Shown here in pieces: positions 20,614-32,107 of a stretch of 52,718 nt of DNA. The DNA is from Acanthamoeba castellanii str. Neff (Eukaryota > Discosea > Longamoebia > Acanthamoebidae). The notes below the pieces were generated by a model, which saw nothing but the letters and a program-made list of their open reading frames with translations, searched no databases and was not told the origin of the DNA. The translations under genes were made by a program, and so were the position numbers. The stretch's first letter is position 1. Each line of letters begins with the position of its first letter. The stretch spans positions 118,936 to 171,653 of the forward strand of contig NW_004457435.1 in the NCBI RefSeq assembly GCF_000313135.1. Reading direction: 5' to 3'.

Positions 20614-22376
20614 TCAGTTCAGGCTCTCGGCCAGCTGCTGCCAGGTCTTGACGGGCTCGTGCTGCTTCGAGGCCGTGGAGGCCGTCGCCGCTTCGATGAT
20701 GGCCAAGTGGTGGAACGTGTCCTCGACGCGCACCAGCGGCGCCCCGGGCAGCACTGTGAAGTCGCCCAGCTCGTCGTTGCCGTCCGCGCCCTTCGTCTTC
20801 TCGACGCTCACGCTGTCCTGCTTGCGGGCCGCCACAGTGCGTGCGACGCAGCGGTGGAAGTCGGTGAACTCGTCGACCAGGTCCTGCTTGGCCTTCCCGG
20901 GCTTTGCCCCTTCGAACACCGTCACCTCAACTTCGCCTGCTCGTCGCACACAATCGGATGAGTCGCGTGTTGTGTGTGTGGTGCGCGTGTGCGGTACCGT
21001 TGGGCTTGTGGTAGCTAAGGCGGGAAAGGTTGTCGAGCACGAGCATGCCGTCGGTGCCGACGACTTGGAACAGGGCATCGGAGCGGCTGGTCGCGTGCGA
21101 CATCGCCCACGAGCCCACGGCACCGCTCTCCAGTTCCATCGCCATCACAATCGAGTCGGCTGCGTGTCGAGTCATGATAGTGGGAAGAAGAAGAAGAAGC
21201 AAATAAGCCCAGCCAGTGGATGCAACAGCCGTCAACAATCGCGCCTTACAACAAAGCAAAACGCAGGGCCAAGCCCGATGCATTTGCACGTACGCTCAAC
21301 GTACCCGGGCCGTTCTTGGGCTGAATCTGGCGGGTGTAGGCGGCCACGGATCGAACCGGCCCGAGCACGGTGGTCACGACGCACACCCAATGCACCCCGG
21401 AATCTATAAGTGCCGTGCGTGTGCGGTGGTGCGTGTGTGACACCAGGTGTAAGCACACGCACGAAGGAGGAGCAATTGGAAGGGAAAAGAAGAGCGCAAA
21501 CACGGACCGGAGAGAATGCCACCGATGTGCTTCGGGTTCTGGCGCCACGAAGTGTAGAGGTAAGGGTTGTTGTCTGGCGCGAACATGCGCCAGAAGTGCA
21601 GACTGAACGTTACCACTGACCCCACAGCGCCCTCTGCGACACGACACAGAACGACACATAATACGACACAACAGCATGTTAACACACGGTAAGTTCGTCT
21701 GCAACCCTCGTGTGGGCGAGGCGAGCGGCACGCACCCATAACGAGACGAGCCATGGTGCGGAGCGAGTTCTTGTAAGGATAGTTCTCGCCGATCATTATG
21801 GCCATCTCGTCTCGCCGCTCGTGGCTCAGGCGCACCAGTGCACTGGCGTCGGCCAAGTCGTGCGCCGTGGGCTTCTCCAGGAGCGCGTGCTTGCCGGCCG
21901 CAGCGGCGGCGGTCGCCACCTCGAGGTTGAGGTACACGGGCAGGGCGACAATCACGGCGTCAACGTCGGGGCGGGCCAGCACCTCGCGCCAGTCGCTGCA
22001 CACGAAGACCCCGTCTCGTTCCAGGCCGGCGGCTTGCACGTAGGCCTCGGCCTTGTCCAGCGAGCGGTTGCACACGGCCGTAATAGCGAACAGGTGGCCC
22101 AGCTCCTGGTGACGGGGGTGGTCAACAGTGAAGAACAAACACTTTTTTTGGGGGGGGGGTGGAAAGTTGAAGGAGCACACGAGTGCGAACCTTGAGTGCC
22201 GGCAGGTGGTCCGACTTGGCCCACAGACCAGTGCCAATGATGCCCAGACGCAGCACCGAAGACTTCTCGGCTTCCACCAGCTGCGCCATGTTGGTCGATA
22301 AGGTTCGCGTGTTCGCCAGAAAACTTCGCTGCTTTGTATTCGTGCCGCACGTATTTTGCGCTGGGAAGACTGCCAT
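20614..22376 (-). CDS. GFO/IDH/MocA-family NAD(P)-dependent oxidoreductase
   Basis: Sugar- or polyol-type dehydrogenase with a Rossmann N-terminal half and an alpha/beta C-terminal half. The start of the fold is LRLGIIGTGLWAKSDHLPAL (GxGxxA-like dinucleotide site). It continues ITAVCNRSLDKAEAY, DVDAVIVALPVYLNLEVA and GKHALLEKPTAHDLADA. EKP carries the conserved catalytic-region Lys-Pro. GENYPYKNSLRTMARLVM and HIGGILSDSGVHWVCVV match the second family signature (GGG.L.D.G.H). The C-terminal beta-sheet part follows to SLN and TGA 20616-20614. Two in-frame starts exist. ATG 22376 gives a leader (MAVFPAQNTCGTNTKQRSF) that could target mitochondria; ATG 22289 (MAQLVEAEKSS) gives the bare enzyme. 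Six or more exons. The intron after exon 1 carries a C10 run in sense. The substrate is not predictable. Confidence 0.9.
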
Positions 22377-22537
22377 TCATCTCTGAAGTGGAAGGTGTTC
22401 TTCCTTTACAACCTGAAAGCGATAACGTGAAGCATCTCTCATCCAAACGGTGGGGCGCCGGCGATGCTCTCTAGTGGCAGGGCTGGGGTGTTGTTGCGGC
22501 CTCTTCTCTTGTGCGTGAAGCTGGTGGTCGACACGGA

Positions 22538-24441
22538 TCAGCCCAACACTGTGTGAGATGGATCATCGTGATGAAGCTTGCTTCGTTTTGAGGAGGAGAC
22601 CGCGTACACTGTGAGCTGAAGGCTGTGGGAAGCTGGCGCACTACTACGCTTGAGGGCTTCAAAGTGGTCGCGGTAGCGGTACACCTGCTCCTTCCAGCCT
22701 TGACAAAGGGACATCAACTGGCGATTCTTGTCCTAGTGGGATATCCGTGAGTGTTAGTCACTTCTTTGTTGCAGCAGCAAAGGTAAGAGACGACGTACTG
22801 AGAGGGCGATCATTTCCTCCTTGAGCTTGTGCTGAGCCACCAGATCGGTCTGTGTATGTTGATCGCGACTTTGCTTGTGCTGAGAATGTCGCGTACATGA
22901 GTGCCGTGCGCTTTCAAGGCTGGCTTGACGAGCAGCGCATTTGGGTACCTTGAGCTTCTCAACGGTGCGCTGATGTTTGGTCTGGAGACTGGACAGCTGG
23001 TCCTCTAGTTCGCGGCTTCGCAGCTGCTCTCTCTGGAGGGCCTGCTCGAGCTCCTGAGACGCAGTGTCAAGTCTCTCATTCATCAGCGGGCACAGAGCGA
23101 AACGAAGCGAGCATCGGTACCAGCGCGTATTCTTGCGCTGCCGCTATGCGCTGTTGATTGCAGTCGTCGCGGGAGGTTGCCTCGGCTAGAGCCTCTGTGT
23201 TGCCCTCCACGAGCCCATGCTGTGCGGCGCAGTCTTCTGCCCCGGCTTGGTGCGAAGTTGTGTCCCCTTTGGTGCTCGTGCTTTAGATTCTTGAGTCAAG
23301 CTGCACTTAAGAAGTATGAAGAGGTACCAGGTTGATAGCCATCACTGCTGACTGATGGATCGAGTTCAGGCGCGGGGACGACTGGATCTTCATCCTCGAA
23401 GCTGTCCCGTCCGACGTGCGCTTCGCCGCTCGAGCTCAGTTCTTCCTCATCTTCGTCGAATGTGGGGCCGCTCTCTTCTTGCTGAGGTTCGCTGACGTCC
23501 GGACGAAGGGACAGCGCCGTCATGTCGCTCCGCACCAGGTCCAGCTCCCGCTGGAGCTCAACCTTCGATGTCCTCTCAAAATCGAGGTCACGCTGAAGGT
23601 CCAGAATTTGGTCTGTAACACAAGAGGGGTCGTAAGCGCGAAGTTTGGTATTCATCAAGTAGAAAGGAAGTTGGCGTACGTGTAAGCTCGCCCAACTTGT
23701 CTTTGTGTCTTGTGCACTCCTTCTTGTAGTCGGTAAGCGCTTTTCCGTAGGTCGTGCTGAGAGACCACATCTGCTCGGCGCGAGAGTACTAAGAAGCGTT
23801 TCTTCTCGCTGTATGACAGTAGTGGCCGTACCTCGTTCAACTCCTTGGTGAGTTTATCCTTCTCCTTCTTCCGGTCGTCTATCTGCGTGCAGGGTGCGCT
23901 ACTAGTCAGCCGTGCAAAGAGAGAGAGACCACGAATTATCGGGGGGGGGGTATGGACGTACCTCGGCTTGAGCCCACTCTTGGCCTCTTTCATGAACGAT
24001 CTCGGTGATGCGGTTGATCTTGTTTACCTGTGAAGCGCACTCCGACATGTCCCTGCGTAGCACCCGAGCTTCGGACGTAAATGCGTCGTACATACACCTG
24101 ATGGTCCTCTATACATACGAACGAAAGTTGTAAGCGATATAAGAATGCACGTAGAGGGTTAGGGTGTAGGACGACGTACTTGCAAGAAACTGTTGTTCTG
24201 CTTGAGCGTTCTGGCTTCGGCTAGCACGGCACTGGAGGAGATGATAAGCAGACTAAATAAAGAAGAAGGATGAGAAGAGAGTAACGTAAAGTAGAGCGTA
24301 CCGGTAGCACGCGACGTTTGCGGCGACGAAGCGCGTAAGCTCGTGCAAAGAGGTCACGTTGCGCTGCCATTCTTCCCCCTCCCTCTCCTGCGTTCTCTGG
24401 AGGGCCTCAACAGCCGCCTCAGACTGCCTCGGCAACATCAT
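22538..24441 (-). CDS. Coiled-coil protein of unknown function
   Basis: Multi-exon gene whose product is almost entirely heptad-like helix. The first ATG pair at 24441/24438 gives MMLPRQSEAAVEALQRTQ. Segments include EWQRNVTSLHELTRFVAANV, DAFTSEARVLRRDMSECASQ, DDRKKEKDKLTKELNE, TYGKALTDYKKECTRHKDKL, DQILDLQRDLDFERTSKVEL, an acidic Ser-rich linker (FDEDEEELSSSGEA), RLDTASQELEQALQREQLRS and MSLCQGWKEQVYRYRDHFEAL. It ends HTVLG with TGA at 22540-22538. I recognise no catalytic or binding domain. Such proteins are commonly tethers or cytoskeletal adaptors. The gene follows the RCC1 gene on the same strand with only about 168 bp between them, but each has its own stop and start. The short exons in the middle are the least certain part of the model. 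Confidence 0.7.
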
Positions 24442-24609
24442 CAGTCCTCGCGCTACTCGCTTTGCTTGAAAGCGAAACAATTTTTACGTCTTTTGCCGGA
24501 TATAATTTTTGTCGACTCTCGGCCCGCTGCTGACGTCAGCACAAGGCAAACGTGGTCCAGGGACCTGCCCACACTCTGTCCGCCCGGCCTGAAGGCAGGC
24601 TTGGCACCT

Positions 24610-26520
24610 TTACCCCTCGTATGTGAACAACACACCCTTTGATGGTACAGGCACAAGGTGGGGGTAATGGGTACCTTGGTCGGCCAGAGCACGTTGACAC
24701 CTTCGACTGGTTCGCCTTCACCACTTGGCTCAAGAGACTTGACCTGGCCGAAGGCATTGAATCCCCAGGCGTAGAGCTCGCCCTGATCTTGAGGGTTGTG
24801 GGTGGTGAGCGTGGCGATCGAGGCGAGCAATGAAAAGACGTTCATCGCAAAGTACCTGTGAGGATGGCCGTGTGCCGTGTACCGCAGCACACCTGGGTAG
24901 CGCGCACGTCCTTGAGGGCAGTCACCAACTGAGGCACCGTGCTTCCCTTATTGGTTCCATGGCCCATCTAGCAAGGAAACAATACATTAGTGTAAGCACG
25001 CACCACCGATACGCACTCGCATTTACCTGTCCATCTTTGCCATAGCCCCACGTATAGACCTTACCGCTCTCGGTAATCGCTACAGCGTGCCACAGTCCGC
25101 ATGCACAGTCGACAATATCTTCGTCATCGTCGTCGTAGTCGCCAGCATCAACATCGCCTGTCTCGCTGGCAAAGTCGATTGGTCGAGGAAGAAACTCGTT
25201 GGTCAAGTCGCCCTGACCCAACTGTCCAGCCACTCGGTCGTGAGACTTGAAATGCACCAAACCGTGCGCTGACCGAACGCAAGACCGCATTGGTGAGATG
25301 GAAGATGAACCTACCTGTCCGTACATGCCCCAGCCAAACGAAAAGAGCTGGCCCATCTCCGTCAAGACGATCGAGTAGTTCCACCCGCTGAACACGCTCT
25401 TCGCTTGCACGCCATCCCTGTCATTCATGAACGAGTCGCCGTTGTTATGACCACAGCCGGTTGGACCGAGCCAGGTTGAGTGAGCGGCGGGGCAAAAGGG
25501 AAAGTCTAGAATACCTCGTCAAAGACTGTAAGCGTTGAGGAGTGGAATGGACGAAGTCTTCTGCTTTGAAGTGGACGTCGCTCTCTTTCGACAGTTCGCT
25601 GCTTTCCCACGCCTCTAGCTGGCACACATAAACACCGCGCATCAGCCGCATGAGAAACACGGGAGGAGTTTATGGCATACGCCGTGGCACGTATGTACCC
25701 TGGGTACGTCGTCTTCCAGCCCTAGTTGTCCGTAACGATTCAAGCCCCAACCCCACACCTCGCCCTGGCCTGTAGCGCAGTCAAGGATTAGGCGCGGGCA
25801 AACTGATGAATGAGGGAATGTGTAACTGCCCACGGCCAGGGAATGCTTCTCTCCCGCCGCCACCGAACGTATGGGGAAGGCGGTGCTCAGCGCATCCAAC
25901 CTGCGCGGGCTTCGGACCGGCTCACTAAAGGAGGCGACCACATCTAAGGGTTGGTCATGCATCATCACACTCAACCGTGAGGGCTCGTTGCTGCCACGTA
26001 CCAATCTCCCGTGCCGCACTGGCCGTAGGCGTTCCACCCAACGCTGTACAGCGCTCCGGCCTCTAAGATGTGAAAGCAATGAATGCGTTCATGTAGTAGG
26101 GCGGCGTAGGCGGGACGCACCATCAAGCAGAAGAGCGTGAGCCCAGGTGGCCGCCACCTGTACTACCTGGGCGGGTGGGTTGAACCGTAGGCGCGGCAAA
26201 GGGCAAGTAGTAGCTGCACCTTCGGAGGCAGGTACGACTCGCCGTCGCTTGTTGCTTCTCTCCTCAGCAAGATCATGATCTTTGACTTGTGTGGTCGCTC
26301 CTGCCTCAGCGTTGGCGTTGCCACCTTCAACATCTACGAAATCGCTCGAATGAAAGAAAATGTGCACCGAAGATGATGCGTCTTCGCTGCTAGGGCGGAC
26401 AACCAGCAGACCCAGCTGGTGTGTGCACACCACCTGCTGCACTCCCTCAACTTCTTCCACCGCCCTCCTATTTTCGCACGACCCCAACGCAACCACTCTG
26501 CCTGCGCCGCACCGCTCCAT
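24610..26520 (-). CDS. RCC1-repeat beta-propeller protein
   Basis: Regulator-of-chromosome-condensation-type seven-bladed propeller, roughly 450-500 residues. ATG is at 26520-26518 ([10 protein letters not shown]); TAA at 24612-24610 follows GVLFTYEG. Blade ends recur: [56 protein letters not shown] and [13 protein letters not shown]. Each is paired with an inner strand such as [38 protein letters not shown] and [12 protein letters not shown] nuclear-localisation-like SNKRRRVV lies near residue 75. The family includes Ran exchange factors and many other adaptors. Nothing here shows Ran specificity, and I see no catalytic domain fused to it. An acidic insertion (GDYDDDDED) sits between two blades. 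It is divergent from the first UBL-NZF gene, with 154 bp between the ATGs. Confidence 0.85.
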
Positions 26521-26674
26521 CAAGAAACTCTTTTCTTATTCAAAAACTACTTCCAACAACGACCAGCTTGTTTTTCAATTCTCCAACTCAGGTTCGCAGA
26601 AAAGATGGACGCAACACACTGCTAGACTTGACGTGAGCCAACACGAACAAAACTGCAACGAGAGCAAGCCACAC

Positions 26675-28115
26675 ATGCACATCTTCCTCAAGACACTCAC
26701 CGGCAAGACCATCACCCTCGAAGTCGAGAGTGATGACAGCATTGACGCGGTGCGCCTCAAGGTGCAGGATAAAGAGGGTACGCCACCCCCCCCCCTCTCA
26801 CCCCTCTCTTTCCCTCCCCAAACCTGGCTTTGGGTCCTACAGCCCTTTGCTGAAGGCGAGGGTGTACCTCCAGGCATCCCGCCCGACCAGCAAATGCTGA
26901 GCTTTGCTGGCCGGCGGCTGGCCTCCTCCACCTTCCGCCTCTACGGCGAGCCTCTCCCCGTCAACGCGCCGCTCAAGGACAGCCTCGAGCTGGTGGCCGC
27001 CTTGAGCACGGTCGATGTAGGCACCTCGGTGCAGCTCTACCTGCCCGAGATCGAGGTAAAACAAAAGATGTAGAAAGAAGTCGTGAAGAGTCTCTACAAA
27101 GGAAAACAATAATCGATGCGCGTTACGTGCCACATGTGCAGGTGGTGAAGAAGGGGCCGTGCAGGTCGTGGGAGTCGCGCCGCTTTATCTCGCCCGACCC
27201 CGATTCCCGCGAGGAGGAGTACGACCTGGTGCGCACCATCCCCGCCGAGTGGCGCACGGTACCTTCTCACTCCAACCAAAATTAAAATAATAAATAATAA
27301 ATAATAATAAATAATAATAATAATAAATTATCATAAAATGCTGAGGCCAATGAGGCAGACTTCAACTGACGATCGATCAGGTGTCGCTCGAGGACGGCGC
27401 TACTACGGTGCGATCGGTGATGAGCGCAATCGAGGCCGAGTACCGGGAGAAGTACATCCCCAAGCCGCTCCTCACCGCCCAGCAAGGTACCTCTCCCACT
27501 GATCCCACCCCTTCTCTCTGCAATCAAACCGCACGCAGCAATGGGCTCATGTTACCACTTTTTTCACACGATGTGATGGTCAGCGGCGGCCCAGGAATAC
27601 AACTGCCCGGCGTGCACGTTCACCAACCCGAGCACCAGCGCATGGTGCGCCATGTGCGTCACCACCAACCCCGCGCCGGCCGTTGGTACCGTTCCGTCCC
27701 TACTAATTCTTGTGGTCAAAAAAACAAAGAAGAATGATTGATTGACTGAGTCTGTTGTGGTTGCGTGTAGAGGGAGGAGGTGTATACGCGCTGGTGATGC
27801 AGAAGCGCCGAGGCCCCCATGAGGTTCCTATGCTGGTCGACTTCACGAGCCTCTACACGCACCACAATGATGGCATCGACACTAAGTGGCAGCAACCACC
27901 CTGTACGTCGTCGTGTGTTGTTCGTTGTTTGTTGTTTGTCGACATGGGCTCATTGACTGTGGGTGGGTGGATCCTGAGCAGGCGAGGCCAAGGTGATCGT
28001 TTCGCTGGAGCAGCCGGCTCACTGGGACAACGAGGGCGAACGCATGCGCCTCAGCGACTACAACATCCAGAAGGAGTCCACCGTCCACCTCATCCTCTCC
28101 CTCCGCGGCGACTGA
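26675..28115 (+). CDS. Ubiquitin-like/NZF zinc-finger protein, copy 1 (ubiquitin-identical segments)
   Basis: A 291-residue protein. Exons are 26675-26777, 26874-27055, 27142-27258, 27381-27486, 27584-27685, 27771-27902 and 27982-28115; they total 292 codons. It opens as near-ubiquitin ([13 protein letters not shown], then QDKEGIPPDQQ), with Ile44 changed to Ser and Lys48 to Arg. The UBL then diverges ([11 protein letters not shown] to [12 protein letters not shown]). A linker follows ([25 protein letters not shown]). The zinc finger [20 protein letters not shown] has the Thr-Phe and C-x-M-C features of ubiquitin-binding NZFs. The C-terminal 85 residues may be a second, divergent UBL ([23 protein letters not shown]). 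It ends with [20 protein letters not shown] and a final Asp. That segment is almost ubiquitin 56-76, but Gly76 is Asp, so conjugation is unlikely. UBL plus NZF recalls HOIL-1/SHARPIN. Function is inferred: a ubiquitin-signalling adaptor. A paralogue of identical length lies at 44847. Confidence 0.88.
27281..27328. repeat. AAT-type microsatellite in UBL-NZF copy 1 intron
   Basis: An imperfect (ATAA/AAT)n run lies inside the intron at 27259-27380. The second paralogue lacks this intron. Confidence 0.85.
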
Positions 28116-28224
28116 AGCAGACTAAGCCTTCTTCCTCTGAGTACCTTCTTTCTTTGGATGTACACTGCTCGAGCTGAGAAGATGGAGAACAGAAACAGTG
28201 TTGGTTGGTTGATTGGTTGTTTTT

Positions 28225-30427
28225 CTACAGTTTGGCCTTCTCGAACGAAGCAGGAGGTGCCGCGCTCTGGTGCTTTTCCTGCTTGAGGGCGTCCCTGTCC
28301 TCATACAGCTTGTTGAGCTCATCCTCATACTGCACGTCGTGTGTCGTGTGTGTCGTGTGCGCGGTGAGTCACAAGAAACACCAATAAAAAGAGGGGCTGG
28401 TAAAGCACGTACGTGCTTCTTGAGGGCGGCACGCTTGAGCTTGAAGGTCGGGGTGACAAGCCCGTTATCGATGCTGAACTCCGCGTGCTCCAGGTGGATG
28501 GCCTTCACCAGCTCGAAGCCGCGCAGCTGTCAACACACACACACACACACACACAACGGGACCACAACAACAAGGTTAGGACCCACGAGATGAGTAGATG
28601 GAGGGGGTCGGGCGAAAGTGGCACTTGCCTTGGCGTTCCTGGCCTGAGTGGTGATCTCCTGCATGATGAACTGCTGCACCTCGGGGTTTGCGCAGAGAGC
28701 AGCGCCGCTGTAGTCATTCGTCTTCAGGTTCTGCTTCGCCCAGGGCACTGCGCCAACAAAAAACAAAGAGCAAAACAAAAGAGAAAAGAAGCAGCAGAAG
28801 AAGGAGTGAGCTGCTTGGCACGTCGCGATGATAATTCTTTGGTTGCAGAAGTAAGTGGTGTACCGAGCGCTTCCAAGTCGAGGACGACCACGCCGACGAG
28901 GTAGGACTTGTAGGAGTCGCCATACACGAACATCTGCGAGATGTAGGCGCTGCGGGTGAACACGCCCTCCAGCTTCTCCGCACTGCATGCATGCATGCAC
29001 GTAGCACAAAGCAAGGAATTAGAGAGAATTAGAGAGCTCAAACCGGTTGCCCTTCCAGCTCCCGGGCGGGAACGTACGCGATGTATTCGCCCTGAGAGAG
29101 CTTGAAGATGTTCTTCTTGCGGTCGATGATGGACAGCGTGCCGTCGGGATTCCACCGACCGATGTCGCCGGTCTGGAGATAGCCATCCTCGGTGAACGTG
29201 GCCTTGCTGCATACATCCGCCACGAGATGATGAGAAAGATGATGAAAAAAGATGCAGCTAGTTAGAGAACTTGTTTTGGGGCGCAAACGCACGTGGCCTC
29301 GTCCATCTTGTAGTAGCCGACGAACACGTTGGGTCCGCGGATGCAGACTTCACCGCGAGGCGTGGGCCGGCCCTCTTCATCGACGTCCGTGACGTTGTAT
29401 TCCATCTCGGGAACAGAAAACAGCTTGATTTCTAGTAGTAGTAGTGTGTTTGTGTGATAGTGAGCGATAATTTAGCCAGCCTGCCCTTGTGATATGAGAA
29501 TTCGGCAAATAGGAGTGGTACCGCAGCACTGGCTCGGAACGCCAACATGGCCATAGCCGGTGTGCTCGGGCGTGGCCACGGTGGCGACAGCGCAGGTCTC
29601 GGAGAGACCGTAGCCCTGCAGCACGGGGCAGCCCAAGCAGCTGTTCACAGAAACCGGAAAGCGTCAGCACCTGGGTGCCAACGGCAGTCATATAGCTTGG
29701 GCGCCGCTAAAGATGGCGACGTACACTCTAAGGAAGTGCTGTACGGTGGGCGAGAGCGGCGCAGAGCCGGAGATGACCACACGAATGCGTCCGCCGAAGC
29801 GGGCCTTGATCTTGCTGAACACGATCGTGTCCCAGTAAGGAGTCTCCTCGCCTACGTACGCACATGAGCCCATAAGCACGTTAAAAAATAACAATAAATA
29901 ATTAAGTGGTGAATAGCACGCACCTTTCCTGAGGGCATCGGTCTTGGCCTGGAAGGCGTAGTAGAAGAGCTTCCTTCGAGGCCAGGGGGACTCGTTGATG
30001 CCCTGCATGATCTTGTCGTAGATGCGGTGGAACACGCGAGGCACGCCGACGAAGGTGGTGGGCCTCAGCTCTGCGATGTCGTCGACCAGCTTCTTGACGT
30101 CCTGTTGAGTCGGCAGAGAGTTGAGCTTCAGAGAAGGAACACCACTTGACGCTGGTGGCTACAGTCCGTACCCCTTGGTAGAAGCCGAGGCTGGCGCCGG
30201 CCGACATACCGGAAATCATGACGATGCGCTCGAAGATGTGGGCCAGGGGCAAGTAGGAGAGATGGACGTCGGTGGGGTAGATGGGCGTGCTCTTAATGGC
30301 GCCAGCCACCGAGGACACCATGTTGCGGTGCAGAATCATCACACCCTACACGATCAAGGCAAAAGGTCAGCCGGAGTGAGCATAGATGATGATGATGATT
30401 ATTATAAGGCGACGTAGTAGAGGCAAA

Positions 30428-30458
<31 letters not shown>

Positions 30459-31689
30459 GAGAATCGACGCCAGGTCATCGGGCTTGGGCGGCACGTGCTG
30501 CTGCCTGCCAGTTTGGCCCTGTAAAGGCGGATGAGGACCTGGTTTAGCCAGACTGGCCTTGTCTGCTGAACGAACCAACCAAAGGGGCGACGTACACTCT
30601 TGAGGACATCCAGGAGCTCAATGAGCTTGACCTGCGTGCCAGCCAGGCACTTGCTCCAGTCCTCGCTAGCCTTGTATTTGTCTGTTGATTGAAGGGCAGG
30701 AGGTGTAAGCAGCCATGAGAGAGGTAAACTAAGATCAAGGCGAGAACAGCAACGCAGGGTGTGAAGCTAGTACGCACCTCCCACCTTGGCGCGCTGGGCA
30801 AAGTCCTCCATTTGGAGCACGTACCGCAGCTTGGGCAGCTTAGAGGCCACGGCCAGAACCTGCACCGCAACGTAGTGCACTGCGATTTAGCAAAACAGTT
30901 GTTGTGGAGCTTTACCGTAACGATTGGCGCACCTTGTCGGTCTTGTCGCGGCTGCAGATGATCACCGCGATCTCTGCGTGGCCGACCACATACTCGACAG
31001 CATCCTCGCCTAGTGAGGCCCACCAACGCAGTGATGTGTAAGCATAAGCGCAATGCAACCAGAGCGTGCTCGCATAGTGCCTACGCGAGCAAGTCAACAG
31101 AATACGGGAAGGAGGTTTACCGAGCGTGTCGTAGAGGGGCACGGTGGTGAAGGACTGCAGGTTGGCAGCAAGCTCAGCCAGCACCACCTCTTCCCTGTTG
31201 ATAGAGTACGTGCCAATGCGGTCGCCCTGGAAGACCAAAATCAATAATAGAAAAACACAATCAATAATCAGTCGAATGTGAAATGAAAAAAAGATTATCG
31301 TGTAGCGCTACGCAAATTGCGTTGCAGCATTATAAGATGGATAGATAGAGGGAAAGGAGAGAAGGGCGCACGGCTCTTATGCCAAGGTTCACAAGGCCCG
31401 AAGCGAGGTTCTCGGCCTTCTCGGCCACCTGCTTGAAGGTGGAGAACTCGTACTCGCCACGAGTGCCGTCGGCGTTGTATCGACGTGTCCCCAGGCAGGC
31501 GTTGTGAGGATAGAGGGAGAGAGCGCGCAGGTAATTATCGTAGAGCGTGGCCACGCCCTCGTACGGGTGCTCCAGGATTCTGTCCGGCGATTGAACGCTA
31601 CGGTGGGGGTAGCCCTCGAGCGTGTAAATCTCAGGTCTAAATGTTGTCATGTTGTTGTTCTCCCTCGGTTGCCGTACTTCTGCGTCCAT
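28225..31689 (-). CDS. Long-chain acyl-CoA synthetase
   Basis: ATP-dependent activation of long-chain fatty acids to acyl-CoA, typically on ER, peroxisome or lipid-droplet membranes; about 650 residues in some 14 exons. Motifs in order: [53 protein letters not shown] (AMP-binding P-loop), [86 protein letters not shown] and [18 protein letters not shown], the last being the eukaryotic ACSL signature. C-terminal [19 protein letters not shown] gives the acylation-loop lysine region. It ends FEKAKL at TAG 28227-28225. I chose ATG 31689 ([11 protein letters not shown]). The frame is open further upstream only from a TTG, and ATG 31650 (MTTFRPEIY) is an alternative. All catalytic landmarks are present. 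Its product is the ligand of the ACBP encoded at 18759-19252. Confidence 0.95.
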
Positions 31690-32107
31690 GCTCAAGTCAA
31701 TCAATTGAATCCAATTGGTAAAGATTTCACCAGCTTGCAGCGAATTCACACGAATTCGAGCATACACGTATTTGCCAACAAAAAGTGCTGATATGAAGAT
31801 GATCAAGTGTGAAGGGACTCGTACCGTGTGGATTGGCAGCAACGTCGCGTTGTAGGATGGAGAGAGAGATCACAGCACTTACGTCTTGCGAAAAGGGAAC
31901 AAGCTCTTCCCGATTTTCTCCTTGTTTTTCTCGCGTTTAGGTGTGCAAGTGGTCCAGCAAGACTGACGTCGTCACTACCAATGGTGCGGACCGTGATCGA
32001 CTAGCAGTCGAGACCTTGATCACGTCGAGCCCTTCTTGAACGGCAAAGTGTAACAATTATTCAAGTGTACAAGTGAACATAATAACATTGCTATGTGCGG
32101 CTCGAGC
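31690..32107. promoter_or_regulatory. Upstream region of acyl-CoA synthetase gene
   Basis: About 420 bp separate the synthetase start from the stop of the ependymin-like gene on the same strand. It holds the synthetase 5' UTR/promoter and the neighbour's 3' UTR. I see no specific sites and no coding-like frame. Confidence 0.35.

Noticed and set aside
24610..24680. Fusion of the RCC1 gene with the downstream coiled-coil gene
   Set aside because: The RCC1 frame ends in a clean stop after GVLFTYEG and the coiled-coil gene has its own ATG 168 bp further on.
26675..27055. Plain ubiquitin gene
   Set aside because: After QDKEGIPPDQQ the sequence diverges and continues for over 200 residues with a zinc finger; the Gly-Gly end is missing.
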